A stretch of 64,000 nucleotides of DNA, taken from Holophaga sp. (GTDB lineage Bacteria; Acidobacteriota; Holophagae; Holophagales; Holophagaceae). The notes beneath the pieces are model-generated. The model was not told the DNA's origin. It searched no databases and saw nothing but the letters and a program-made list of their open reading frames with translations. The DNA is taken from NCBI GenBank assembly GCA_016715205.1, contig JADKBC010000008.1:62001-126000 (forward strand), in the 5' to 3' direction. The first letter of the stretch is position 1; each line of letters begins with the position of its first letter. Positions 9,141 through 18,669 of this stretch are shown in pieces. The position numbers and the translations under genes are program-made.

Positions 9141-9704
9141 CTAGACCTTGGCAGCTTCGGCGGCCTTCTGGCTCTTGCCCTTCTTGAGGTATTTTTCAAG
9201 GATGAGGCTGGCTTCGGCGGGGGACACGGGGCCATAGACCTGATCGTCCACCATGATGACGGGGGCTAGGCCGCAGGTTCCGAGGCAACGGGTGCTCTCC
9301 AGGGAGAACATCTTGTCCTTGGTGGTTTCGCCGAACTGGATGCCCAGTTCGTCCATGAGGCGCGTGGAAAGCTTGTCGGCGCCCTTCACGTAGCAGGCGG
9401 TGCCCAGGCACACATTGATGATGTGCTTGCCGCGGGGCTGCAGGCGGAAGTAGTGATAGAAGGTGGCCACGCCCGTGACCTTGGCGAAGGGGATCTGCGC
9501 CAGTTGGGCGACCGCATGCATCTGATCCTTGCCCAGGTAACCGAAGTGACCCTGGACCAAGTGCAGGATGGCGATGAGTTGGCTTTCGGAATGCGTGGTC
9601 TTCGCGTTCTGCTCGATGTAGGCAATGATGTGCTCGGGCAGGAACTCAGTGCAGGCGGCCTTTACTTCGGCCCAGTTGTCGGTGTTGGCGACGGCGTGGC
9701 TCAT
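9141..9704 (-). CDS. hydC: NuoE-like [2Fe-2S] subunit of trimeric [FeFe]-hydrogenase
   Basis: A 187-residue NuoE/HydC/HndA-type protein. An N-terminal helical part (about 15-80, with LIAILHLVQGHFGYL) leads into a thioredoxin-like [2Fe-2S] domain with ligands in CLGTAC (about 99-104) and CLGTC (about 140-144). In trimeric hydrogenases this subunit works with the NuoF-like HydB, passing electrons between NAD(H)-flavin and the catalytic HydA. The ATG overlaps the hydA stop by four bases (ATGA), so it is translationally coupled. The alanine/lysine-rich tail past residue 170 is not part of the family core. A terminator follows, marking the operon end. Confidence 0.93.
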   Translation of the reverse strand: MSHAVANTDNWAEVKAACTEFLPEHIIAYIEQNAKTTHSESQLIAILHLVQGHFGYLGKDQMHAVAQLAQIPFAKVTGVATFYHYFRLQPRGKHIINVCLGTACYVKGADKLSTRLMDELGIQFGETTKDKMFSLESTRCLGTCGLAPVIMVDDQVYGPVSPAEASLILEKYLKKGKSQKAAEAAKV

Positions 9705-11467
9705 CGGATCCCCCTCGGCATGCGGGCTTCGTAGTGGGTGTGGAGCAGCTTGTGGGCCTTTTCACCGTTGGGCTCGCCCAGGAACTCGGCGTAGAGGTGC
9801 TCAATGGCGGGGTTTTCATGGGAACGGCGCAGCTGCTTCTTGGCGTCGATATCGTAGAGGGCCTTGGCGCGGATGCGGGCCGTTTCGGGATCCAGAGGGT
9901 CGTGATCCAGGGGCGGATAGGGCTGACCACCACCCATGATGCAGCCACCGGGGCAGGCCATGATCTCGATGAGGTGGTACTGCTTGTCGCCGTGTTTCAC
10001 AGCTTCAAGGATGTGCTTGGCATTGGTCAGGCCGTTGGACACGGCGATGTTGATGTCCATGCCGTTGATGCGCAGGGTGGTTTCCTTGAGGCCCGTGACA
10101 CCGCGCACTTCCTCGAAGACCAGGGGGCCTAGTTCATCACCGGTGAGCTTGACGGCGGCGGTGCGCAGGGCGGCTTCCATCACGCCACCCGTGGCGCCGA
10201 AGATATCGGCTGCACCGGAGGAAATGCCCAGGGGACGATCGAATTCGCCATCAGGCAGATTCACAAAATCGATGCCGTAGGACTTGATCATCCAGGCCAA
10301 TTCGCGGGTGGTGAGCACGGCGTCGGTGTAGGGCATGCCGTCTTCCATGGCCTGCTCGGGGCGTCCTGCCTCGAACTTCTTGGCGACGCAGGGCATGATG
10401 CCAACGACGTAGACATCCTTGGGATCCAGGCCCTTTTTCTCAGCGTAGTAAGTCTTGATGAGCGTGCTGAGCATCTGCATGGGGGATTTGCAGCTGGAGG
10501 TGTGCTTGATCATTTCAGGGTAGAACTTCTCGAGAAAATTCACCCAACCGGGGCTGCAGCTAGTGAGGAGGGGCAGGTTCTCACCCTTCTGCACACGGCT
10601 CAGGAATTCCGTGGCTTCTTCGATGATCGTGAGATCGGCGCTGTAGTTGGTGTCGAAGACTTCATCGAAACCCATGCGGCGCAGGGCGGTCACGAGCTTG
10701 CCGGTGACCGGCGTGCCCATGGGAAGGCCAAAGGCTTCGCCAATGGTGGCGCGGATGGCGGGAGCCACCTGCACAACCACATGCTTGACGTCGCGGGGCA
10801 TGGCCAGGGCTTCCCAGACACGCTCGGTGTGATCCTTTTCCAGGAAGGCGGCGGTGGGGCACACGGCCACGCACTGGCCGCACTGGATGCAGACCGAATC
10901 ATCCATGTTGGATAGGTTGGCGGGGCCCACCACGGTGTGGAAACCACGGCCGTGCTGGCTGAGGTTGCTCACACCCTGCACTTCGGAGCAGACACGCACG
11001 CAGCGGCCGCAGAGGATGCACTTTTCGGGGGTGCGGATCACGCTCTGGCCAGAATCCTCCACGGGGAAGCGCTTGCGCTCGCCGTTGAAGATGCGCTCGC
11101 GGACGCCCAGCCGGTAGGCCTGTTTCTGCAATTCGCAGTTGCCATCGCGCTCGCAGGTCTGGCAATCCCGTGGGTGGTTATCGAGCAGCAGCTCGACGAT
11201 GTCGCGGCGGGCCTGGCGGATCTCAGGGCTGTTGGTCTGGACTTCCATGCCTTCCCACACTTCCTGCGAACAGGCGGTGAGGAAATGGTTGAAGCCCTTG
11301 ACCTGGGTCACGCAGACCCGGCAGGCACCTTCGATGCTGAGGTTGGGGTGGTAGCAGAGACGGGGGATGTTGATCCCGAGCTTCTCCGCCGCCTTGAGGA
11401 CGGTGGTTCCCGCAGGAACCTGGAGTGGGTCGCCGTCGATGGTGAGGTTGATCATCTTGTCGATCAT
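9701..11467 (-). CDS. hydA: [FeFe]-hydrogenase catalytic subunit
   Basis: A 588-residue enzyme. Order of domains: plant-type [2Fe-2S] ferredoxin (Cys near 38, 49, 52, 66), His/Cys [4Fe-4S] site (HPRDCQTCERDGNC), two [4Fe-4S] clusters (CILCGRCVRVC and CIQCGQCVAVC), then the H-cluster domain with TSCSPGW, MPCVAKKFE and MACPGGCIMGGGQP, and a C-terminal small-subunit-like tail (about 525-580). It makes or oxidises H2 in the cytoplasm; with HydB and HydC this type often couples ferredoxin and NAD(H) by electron bifurcation. The first H-cluster motif has Ser beside the Cys where clostridial monomeric enzymes have a second Cys. The start at 11467 follows AGGAATGACACG; an internal ATG four codons on is the alternative. 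Confidence 0.95.
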   Translation of the reverse strand: MIDKMINLTIDGDPLQVPAGTTVLKAAEKLGINIPRLCYHPNLSIEGACRVCVTQVKGFNHFLTACSQEVWEGMEVQTNSPEIRQARRDIVELLLDNHPRDCQTCERDGNCELQKQAYRLGVRERIFNGERKRFPVEDSGQSVIRTPEKCILCGRCVRVCSEVQGVSNLSQHGRGFHTVVGPANLSNMDDSVCIQCGQCVAVCPTAAFLEKDHTERVWEALAMPRDVKHVVVQVAPAIRATIGEAFGLPMGTPVTGKLVTALRRMGFDEVFDTNYSADLTIIEEATEFLSRVQKGENLPLLTSCSPGWVNFLEKFYPEMIKHTSSCKSPMQMLSTLIKTYYAEKKGLDPKDVYVVGIMPCVAKKFEAGRPEQAMEDGMPYTDAVLTTRELAWMIKSYGIDFVNLPDGEFDRPLGISSGAADIFGATGGVMEAALRTAAVKLTGDELGPLVFEEVRGVTGLKETTLRINGMDINIAVSNGLTNAKHILEAVKHGDKQYHLIEIMACPGGCIMGGGQPYPPLDHDPLDPETARIRAKALYDIDAKKQLRRSHENPAIEHLYAEFLGEPNGEKAHKLLHTHYEARMPRGIR

Positions 11468-11504
11468 CGTGTCATTCCTAGGCTAGTTCTGCGTTGGGTC
11501 CGGG

Positions 11505-13684
11505 TCACACACGCTCGACGGCGTCGAAACGGCACACTTCAAAGCACTGGCCGCACTTCACGCAGCGGTCCTGGTCGATGACGTGGACTTCCTTGCGGGT
11601 GCCGGTGGTGCACTCAGTGGGGCAGTTGGGGGCGCACACGGTGCAACCGATGCAGGTGTCGGCGCTGATCTCGTATTTGATGAGGGCAACGCACTTCTTG
11701 GCCGCGCACTTCTTGTCGACGATGTGCTCGACGTATTCCTCGCGGAAATGCTTGAGCGAGGACAGGATCGGATTGGGCGCGGCGCGGCCGAGACCGCAGA
11801 GGCTGGTCTGCTGGCAGAGCTTGGCCAGGCGCTCCAGGCGATCCAGATCGCTCATCTCGCCCTTGCCGGAGGTCACCTTTTCCAGGATCTCCAGCATGCG
11901 GGTCGTGCCCTCACGGCAGGGGGTGCATTTGCCGCAGCTTTCTTCCTGGGTGAAGGTCAGATAGAACTTCGAGATATCCACCATGCAGTCTTCTTCGGAC
12001 AGCACGATCATGCCGCCGGAGCCCATGATGGAACCCGCCTTGGCAAGCGGTCCGAAATCGACTTCCATGTCGGCCCACTTGGCGGGAATGAAACCACCCG
12101 CGGGGCCGCCGGTCTGGATGGCCTTGAGGGCAGATCATCCTGCACGCCGCCACCGATATCGAACACAACTCGGCGCAGCGAGGTGCCCAGGGGCACTTCC
12201 ACCAGGCCGGTGTGCTTCACTTTGCCAGCCAGGGCAAAGACCTTGGTGCCGCCGGATTCTTCGGTGCCGATGGAAGCGAACCAAGCACCGCCGTAGTTGA
12301 TGATGGCGGGGATATTGGCAAAGGTCTCCACGTTGTTGATGGAGGTGGGCTTGCCCCAGAGGCCGCGCACCACGGGATAGGGAGGACGCACCTTGGGCTG
12401 GCCGCGCTCGCCTTCGATGGAACGGATGAGGGCGGTTTCTTCACCGCAGACGAAGGCGCCCGCGCCCAGGCGGATTTCCAGGTCGAAGCTCCAATCGGTG
12501 CCCATGACCTTTTCGCCCAGGATGCCCGCTTCGCGGCACTTCTCGATGGCGTTCTGGATGCGCTTGATGGCGAGGGGGTATTCGGCGCGGATGTAGAAGA
12601 AGCCCTTGCAGGCGCTGATGGCGTAGGCGCCGATCATCATGCCTTCGACGATGCTGTAGGGATCGGACTCGAGCATGCCGCGATCCATGAACGCACCGGG
12701 ATCGCCTTCGTCGCCGTTGCAGATGATGTAGCGGGTCTTTTCTTCCTGCTGGCTGGCCATCTGCCACTTCTTGCCCGTGAGGAAGCCGCCACCGCCACGG
12801 CCCCGGAGCTTGGCCTTGAGCACTTCGTTGACCACCCATTCGGGGTCGCTCTTGGAGAGGCTGGTGGCCAGGGCCTTGAAGCCATCGAACTTCACATACT
12901 CGTCGAGGCTGTCGGGGTCCAGGATGCCGCTGTTGCGCATGGCCACGCGGCTCTGGCGGTTGAAGAAGGACACATCGCCGTAGAGGTCGAAGAACTCCTG
13001 GTAGATGGGCTTGTCCGTGACCTTGAGGGCGGGCACTTCTTCGCCCTTGATGACCTGCTTCTGGATGAGTTCGTCCAGATCCGTTTCGCTGGTGACACGG
13101 TAGAGCACGCGGAAGGGGCGCACCAGCACGTGGGCATGTTCACCGCACTGACCCTGGCAGGCGCCAAAGCAGCTGGCGCTGGTGATGCGGACCTTGTCTG
13201 CCGCCACGCCAGCTTCCTGCAGTTTCCGCTGGAAGACTTCGCGGAAATTGATCTTGGCGCCCACGCCGCAGCGCTTGCCTTCGCAGAAGAGGAACTCGAT
13301 CTGCTGGTCGGGATCGATGGAGCCATCCAGGATCTGTTCAGCCAGGGGCAGGCCCTTCTGCACGTGGTTGGTGAAGATGCGATGCACCACGTCCCGGTTG
13401 ACGCGCTCGTATTTGACGGGCATCTTGCCGGGCACGTTAACGCCGACGATGGGCTCTTTGCTGCAGCGGCCCGTGCAACCCGTGCGATGGATGACCACAT
13501 CCTCGCGACCGGAAGACTGGATGTGCTTGAGGAATTCGTCCATGACATCAACAGCACCGGCAGCGTTTTCGCAGGTGGCAGAACCCACCTGGATCACGAT
13601 CTTGCCGGCATCGCCGCGTTCGGCAAGGGTTTGGTCGACCCTTTCCGTCAGCGCCTTGTAGAACTCGGTCACCGGGTTTGGCAT
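11505..13684 (-). CDS. hydB: NuoF-like NADH/flavin subunit of trimeric [FeFe]-hydrogenase, frameshifted
   Basis: Restored length is about 726 residues. Domains in order: a thioredoxin-like [2Fe-2S] domain (about 25-110, TGCTGRCSKEP), a second thioredoxin-like Cys-rich domain (about 125-215, CEGKRC and CFGACQGQC), the NuoF core with the NADH/FMN glycine motif RGRGGGGFLTGKKW, GDEGDPGAFMDR and CGEETALI, SLBB, a [4Fe-4S] site (ESCGKCTPCREG), and two C-terminal ferredoxin clusters (CIGCTVCAPNC, CVKCGQC). The frame breaks near 12127-12132; adding one base gives GGGVQDDL...LKAIQTGGPAGG, as NuoF requires. HydB normally has one N-terminal thioredoxin-like domain. It is the first gene of hydB-hydA-hydC and would reduce or oxidise NAD(P). 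Confidence 0.9.
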
Positions 13685-14011
13685 GTGGGCTCCATGAATG
13701 CGTGGGCAGGTGAGAGCGACGCCCGTGAATGTGAAGTTATTATCGATAAAAATTGATCGATAATTCGCACAATCAATCGAGATTTATTTATCGATTGCTG
13801 GCGAGGCTCGAAACCAAGGCGTGAGCCCTGTAATCTGGCCGCCCACAGGGGACAATTCCAATTCTGTCTCGCTCAGGTCCTCGGCACATGGCGGGTCCTG
13901 AAATGCGGTAAATCGGCCACCGGATAAATGTAGTCCCGATTGGCTCGGAATGCGTTGATTTTAATCACATCGCGGGGGCGCTGGGCCAGGAAAGGTAGAT
14001 TTTTCGCGGTT
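13685..14011 (-). promoter_or_regulatory. Hydrogenase operon upstream region with two ATCGAT-centred inverted repeats
   Basis: Two inverted repeats lie 55-115 bases before the hydB ATG: ATTATCGAT-N8-ATCGATAAT (13739-13764) and CAATCGA-N10-TCGATTG (13774-13797). The four TCGA cores start at 13743, 13757, 13777 and 13791, that is two pairs with 14-base core spacing, offset by 34 bases. This AT-rich block stands out from the GC-rich surroundings and is most likely a regulator-binding site near the promoter. It does not match Rex or FNR consensus closely. I see no gene in 13800-14011. Confidence 0.55.
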
Positions 14012-15448
14012 TTACCACTTCACCCGCACACGGTACGTCAGTGTGGCACTGCCTTCGGCGGGGACTTCGACCTTGAACTTGGCGGTTCCGGCGGCTTCTT
14101 TGGTGAAGTTGTGGCTCTTCTGGATGATTTCCCAATCGCCATAGATGGGTTCCAGCACGGAAACCGTTACGGGTTCCTTCTTGGCGTTCTTCAATTCCAC
14201 CTCAAAGGCCATTTCATAGACGTTGCGCCAAGCCCCTTGTTTGCCAAGGCTCTTGTAATCAGTCTGTTTGCGGCGAGCAGTCACGTCAAAGGCATCGCCC
14301 AGCTTCAGGCGCACCAGTTCGTTCTTGGGGGTGTGGTCGATGGAATCCTCCCCCACGAACTGCGGGCGGCCTTCGCTATCGCGTTTGTAGACCCGCACGA
14401 TGCCCTTGGGCAGGGGCATGCCCATGCGGCTTTCCGTTTTGTTATCGAACTCCACGAACACGCCCACCTTCAGCTTGTCACCCAGGTCGCCGTAACTGCC
14501 CTGGTAGTAGTAGCTGTCGCCCCGCAGGAGGTATTCCTTGCGCACGGGCACGCTGGAAGCCGTCAATAGCGCCACCTGCTTGGTCTGGTTTTCCTTGAGG
14601 GTAGTGGGGCGATCCAGGGTGTAGAGGTGGTACTCGAACAGGCTTTCTTCCTTCATTTCGGGGGCAGACCTATCTCGTTCCATTCGGGCCATGGCCATCA
14701 TGGGAGCGGCCGGACGGCGCGATTGCACCCGGTTCACATCGCCCGCCACCAGCTGCAAGGTGGCGTTGGGATACGCGGCGCCGCTCTGGTTGGTAAGGGT
14801 GACCCAGCCGCTGAGATCCAGGGTTTTCTCGTCCGCCGCCAGATTCGCCACGTAATCGGCGCGCCAGGATAGACCGCCGGTGAGGTAGCTCAATTCCAGC
14901 TTCTGGGCCCGCTCGGCGCCGCTGTGAAGATCGACCACCAGCGTGGGGCGGGCCCGAAGGCTTTCGGGCACTTTGGGATACACAATGCGCCCTGGCGCGG
15001 AAGTCTCGATGCGATCCGCGAACTGCAGCACCACGCCATTGTTGGTGGCCAACACCGTGGCTTCCTCGCGCACATCCTTGGCACCCGCGCCCTCGGCATT
15101 GGGCACGCCGCGCACGATGGTCACCTTCTGCCCCACGTACTTTTCCAGCAGTTTGCTGGGGGTCAACAGATCGAAATCGAAGTTCTGCTCCACCACCCAG
15201 AAATCCTTGGGCAACGTCAAGTTGCGCAGCAGGGCCGTCTCCGGGCGAATCTGCGCCGAAACCTCCTGGAAAGCCAGCGCCTGCTCGCCCTTGCCCAGCC
15301 TAACTTCCCGCTGATCCTTCACCAGCGCCAAGTTGTCGTTGTAGATCGTCACCGCCAGCGATTGCTGATCCTTGAGCGTGGTTATGATTTCCCTGGGGCT
15401 CTGGGCAGCAAGGGTGAAGGCCAAGGGGGCAAGAAGAAGGGCGCGCAT
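14012..15448 (-). CDS. DUF4139 domain secreted protein
   Basis: A 478-residue protein with a signal peptide ending LAAQS (about 15). It lacks the long coiled coil of the 5-kb paralogs: after VTIYNDNLALVKDQREV (about 34-50) it goes directly into a DUF4139-type beta domain with LTPSKLLEKYVG, LELSYLTGGLSWRADY, a Met/Arg-rich linker (about 225-260), EYHLYTLDRPTTLKENQTKQV and LPKGIVRVYKRDSEG. The stop codon is next to the hydrogenase promoter region. Its closest relative in the window is the decayed copy immediately upstream, so it probably arose by tandem duplication. ATG at 15448 is preceded by AAGGAGTAACAC, a good ribosome-binding site. Function unknown. Confidence 0.82.
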   Translation of the reverse strand: MRALLLAPLAFTLAAQSPREIITTLKDQQSLAVTIYNDNLALVKDQREVRLGKGEQALAFQEVSAQIRPETALLRNLTLPKDFWVVEQNFDFDLLTPSKLLEKYVGQKVTIVRGVPNAEGAGAKDVREEATVLATNNGVVLQFADRIETSAPGRIVYPKVPESLRARPTLVVDLHSGAERAQKLELSYLTGGLSWRADYVANLAADEKTLDLSGWVTLTNQSGAAYPNATLQLVAGDVNRVQSRRPAAPMMAMARMERDRSAPEMKEESLFEYHLYTLDRPTTLKENQTKQVALLTASSVPVRKEYLLRGDSYYYQGSYGDLGDKLKVGVFVEFDNKTESRMGMPLPKGIVRVYKRDSEGRPQFVGEDSIDHTPKNELVRLKLGDAFDVTARRKQTDYKSLGKQGAWRNVYEMAFEVELKNAKKEPVTVSVLEPIYGDWEIIQKSHNFTKEAAGTAKFKVEVPAEGSATLTYRVRVKW

Positions 15449-15569
15449 GTGTTACTCCTTGAATCGGCGGAAGTGCCTCAGAGGGGGAATGCCATTAGGG
15501 GAGGAATCCTTTCAAGGGTGGAAAGGAAAAACATCAGGTAGTTACTCAAGTTCGGTGATGGATTCATTT

Positions 15570-16990
15570 TGAAACGAGCCTTGGAATGGCAAGCAGAGGT
15601 GTGGCAACACGGTAGCGCAGCAGTGCGGGTATTTAGAAAACAAATTGGGAGTTCGGATTTCCGAAAAGGCATGGGGTTATCGAAAATTTTTCCAATCAAG
15701 GGCAAAATGCACCTCCACCTTGACCGAATGAGAGCGATTGTTTGGTGGCTTCAAGTTCGAAAGCGATACGTCTGGACCATGGAACGAAAAGCCTGATCCA
15801 GGATTTTTTAACCTTCCCGATGAGAGACTTGAAGCGTTTACTCGCTGATGCCAGGGAGGGAAAAGCTCCTGGTTTGAGCCAGGGAGGGGGTCTATGCTGT
15901 CCTCAGAGATCTTGATCTGGGCACCTTCAGGGTAGAAAAGTCCCGGCAGGCATCGCTCGACCGAGTTGATGGGCCTCGTCATTGGTGACTTTCACGGGTG
16001 GAAAGATTCGGTATCCTTCTCTGGGTCGCTTTCCATTTTTCCATTGCCAGAGTGCTCGGGAGGCCTCTGTTCTCGAACCACTTTGAGTGTCACAAGGGAT
16101 TAACCGTCCCATTGTCGAAAACAGCATCTGATGTCTGTTCGAAAAGAGCAAGTCCACCGGAATATTTTTCGCTGGAACAACGACAACTGTTTGGCTTGAT
16201 TATCCCGGATCGAAACTGGTTGGTTCAGAGTGTAGAGAACGTATTCGAAAAACTGGCTTCCTGGAATGAGCCATATCACGGTCGCGGTTTGAGTTGAGGA
16301 CGGAGGGCGAGAGGTTTCGGTGGTGATGGGAGTGGGGGAAGTTTTTCCCATGGTGGTTCAAGATCCCTGGCCTCATCAAAGGGCAGCTGGTTGGGGGTCC
16401 CAGCAATAAGTTGCAAAGTACAGGCCGGTAGATCCAATCCGCTGGTGTTTTTTCAGCAGGCGGGTCAAGGTGTCTACGTCTGGTTTTGGTCAAATAGGTG
16501 AGTTCCAATGGCTGGGCCCGTGGGGAATGGAGCAAAGTTGGATTCGTTCGGAGTTCGGTAGGTAATTCTCGAAACAGCACTTGGTGTGCCTGCACGGATG
16601 TAATACCTTCCGTGGTTTGAACCAATAATGGGTCCAAAGAATATGAGGGTTGGGACAAGAGTGTCCCCTGTATGGGCTTTTCTTCGGAACTTTCCTCTTT
16701 GCCGAGGCTTGACCTGAAGAGCTTCCAGGTGTGAGCAAATTGAATTCAAAACTGCGTTCACTGATGGGAGGAATGTTCTTGCCCATCCATAGCCAAGCGC
16801 TGGATTGCCTTATGGATGCCGCGAGGTCTGTCATGGCGAGTTGGATCTGGCCTTTGGGCAGTCTGACCTTGCGTTGGTCACGCACGAGAGCCACATCATT
16901 ATGGAAAATAGTCAAGCGAGGGGTCAGGGCTGACCAATTGCAGCAAAGAAAAGGCATGACGGCGAAGCATGAGTTCAGCTTAGCTCAATC
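15570..16990 (-). pseudogene. Decayed DUF4139 paralog with multiple frameshifts
   Basis: Across 1.4 kb short minus-strand frames line up, in order, with the intact neighbour at 14012-15448. Examples: LTIFHNDVALVRDQRKVRLPKG and FEFNLLTPG near 16.8 kb; LELTYLT near 16.5 kb; FEYVLYTLNQPVSIRDNQAKQ near 16.2 kb; NDEAHQLGRAMPAG near 16.0 kb; EDSIDPLPGSNQEL near 15.9 kb. At least five frame changes separate them, and the stretch is distinctly more AT-rich than the neighbours, consistent with relaxed selection. Overall length (about 1.4 kb) equals that of the intact copy, so it is a whole-gene duplicate in the same orientation rather than a fragment. The ends are approximate. Confidence 0.8.
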
Positions 16991-17178
16991 GACCGCCCGA
17001 ATTTGGGGTTGTTGCCACAAGATATAGAGTTCAATAAGCCTGTTTCACTTTTGGCTCTGCTTGTTTTTGTTGTCTCATATCAAGTAGTTCCTTCTATTAT
17101 TCCGACACATCGAACACCATGCATGGCCTGCACTGGTGCGATATTCGCCGTATCATTGGGGGTCCTTCCGGAGTTCCC

Positions 17179-17826
17179 ATGTCCGTCCCTTCGCTCGATT
17201 CCACGGCCCTGCGCGTGCTTGGCGCGCTGCTCGAAAAGCAAATGAGTACGCCCGAGTATTACCCGCTTACGCTCAATGCGCTGGTGAACGCATGCAACCA
17301 GAGCAGCAACCGGGATCCGGTCATGCATCTGGAAGAGGATGCCGTGTTGGATGGCATCGAGGCGTTGCGGGCAGAGCAGCTGGCTTGGGAAGTTCGCTCC
17401 ACGGGCTCGCGCACCACCAAGTACGAACATCGGTTAAGGGAGCGGTTTGATCTCACGGAACAGGAGGCCGCAATCCTCTGCGAGCTGATGCTGCGTGGTC
17501 CGCAGACCCCTGGGGAATTGCGGGCTCGCACCCAGCGGCTCTACGCCTTCCAGGATCTGCCCGAAGTGGAAGCCGCGTTGGATTGTCTGGATTCAGGCCC
17601 CGAGCGCCTGGCCGTGAAACTGCCCCGGCAGCCCGGTTCCCGCGAAGCACGGTTTGCGCAAGTGTTGGGTGGTTCCGATGATCCCCGCGCCACGCAACCA
17701 TTGGCCGCGATTTCGAATGGGGAACCTGTTCATCAGCTTTCGCTTCGGGACGAGGTGGCGGCTCTGCGTTCGGAAATCGCTACCCTGCGCGCCGAGTTCG
17801 AGGCCTTTCGCAGTCAGCTGGAATAG
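17179..17826 (+). CDS. YceH family protein (DUF480/UPF0502)
   Basis: A 215-residue protein made of two winged-helix domains. The N-terminal family motif reads LGALLEKQMSTPEYYPLTLNAL (split here over about 14-35), followed by LVNACNQSSNRDPV, diagnostic for DUF480. The second winged helix (about 95-150, LCELMLRGPQTPGELR) and a C-terminal coiled coil (about 185-213) complete it. The ATG at 17179 has GGAG six bases upstream; earlier in-frame ATG at 17119 has no such site. The function is unknown, DNA binding is suggested by the fold only. It is convergent with the pirin gene (18 bases apart). Confidence 0.9.
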   Translation: MSVPSLDSTALRVLGALLEKQMSTPEYYPLTLNALVNACNQSSNRDPVMHLEEDAVLDGIEALRAEQLAWEVRSTGSRTTKYEHRLRERFDLTEQEAAILCELMLRGPQTPGELRARTQRLYAFQDLPEVEAALDCLDSGPERLAVKLPRQPGSREARFAQVLGGSDDPRATQPLAAISNGEPVHQLSLRDEVAALRSEIATLRAEFEAFRSQLE

Positions 17827-17844
17827 CTCCCAGCCGGGACTTCC

Positions 17845-18543
17845 TCACGCCAGATCAAAAAGCAACACTTCAGCATCCTGCTGGGCGACCACCGTGAGTT
17901 CGGTTTCTTTTTCAACGGCTGCCCCATCTCCCGCTTGCAGAGCGATGCCGTTCAAGGTGATTGTGCCGCGCGCCACCTGCAGCCAGGCACCCCGCCCAGG
18001 TGCCAGTTGGTGGCCCAATTGGGTGCCGGGGTCCATTCGAGCCACCAGAATCCGAGCCTCCTGAAACAGTTTCACGGCACCTTGGGCCGCCGTGGGGTTG
18101 GCCACCTCTTTCCATTGATTGCGCAGTTCCGCATCCTCGAAGCGAACTTGATCGTAGCGAGGCTTTAGCCCCAGTGATTCCGGCAGGATCCAGATCTGGA
18201 GCAGGTGCACAGAAGCTTGGCTCGACGCATTGAATTCGCTGTGGCGAATACCGCTTCCTGCGCTCATAACCTGGGCTTCACCTGGACTGATCACGCCCTT
18301 GGTGCCCAAGGAATCCTGGTGTTCCAGGGCACCCTCGAGCACCCAGGTGAAAATTTCCATATCCTTGTGGCCGTGGGTCCCAAAGCCCTGGCCAGGTTCC
18401 ACGCGGTCCTCATTGATGACGCGGAGAGAACGGAATTGCAGATGATGGGGATTGTAGTAATCGCCAAAGCTGAAGGTGTGCCAGGTATCCAGCCAGCCAA
18501 AATTAAAATGGCCACGTGCGGCCGCAGGTCGAAGGGTGATCAT
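17845..18543 (-). CDS. Pirin family protein (quercetinase-type bicupin)
   Basis: A 232-residue bicupin. The N-terminal cupin has the metal ligands in HGHKDME (about 59-65) and RHSEF (about 102-106), the usual three His plus one Glu set. Pirins of this YhaK/YhhW type bind iron and some have quercetin 2,3-dioxygenase activity. The C-terminal cupin (about 140-232) lacks ligands, as usual. The ATG at 18543 is preceded by GAGGAGGT; a longer frame from 18579 is out of place. The 126-base divergent gap to the universal stress gene is AT-rich and should hold both promoters. Confidence 0.92.
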   Translation of the reverse strand: MITLRPAAARGHFNFGWLDTWHTFSFGDYYNPHHLQFRSLRVINEDRVEPGQGFGTHGHKDMEIFTWVLEGALEHQDSLGTKGVISPGEAQVMSAGSGIRHSEFNASSQASVHLLQIWILPESLGLKPRYDQVRFEDAELRNQWKEVANPTAAQGAVKLFQEARILVARMDPGTQLGHQLAPGRGAWLQVARGTITLNGIALQAGDGAAVEKETELTVVAQQDAEVLLFDLA

Positions 18544-18669
18544 GGGACCTCCTCGACAAATAAGATGGTTAAACATCAATTTGGTTACGGATTATGTAAA
18601 TACCTTTAAATCCTGGATTTTCCTGAGATTCGACCTATCTTGGTACCGATCCCCTTCCGGAGTACGGCC

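Noticed and set aside
12212..13756. Long plus-strand frame (514 codons) antisense to hydB
   Set aside because: GC-rich codon positions create open antisense frames; the minus strand has the clear NuoF motifs.
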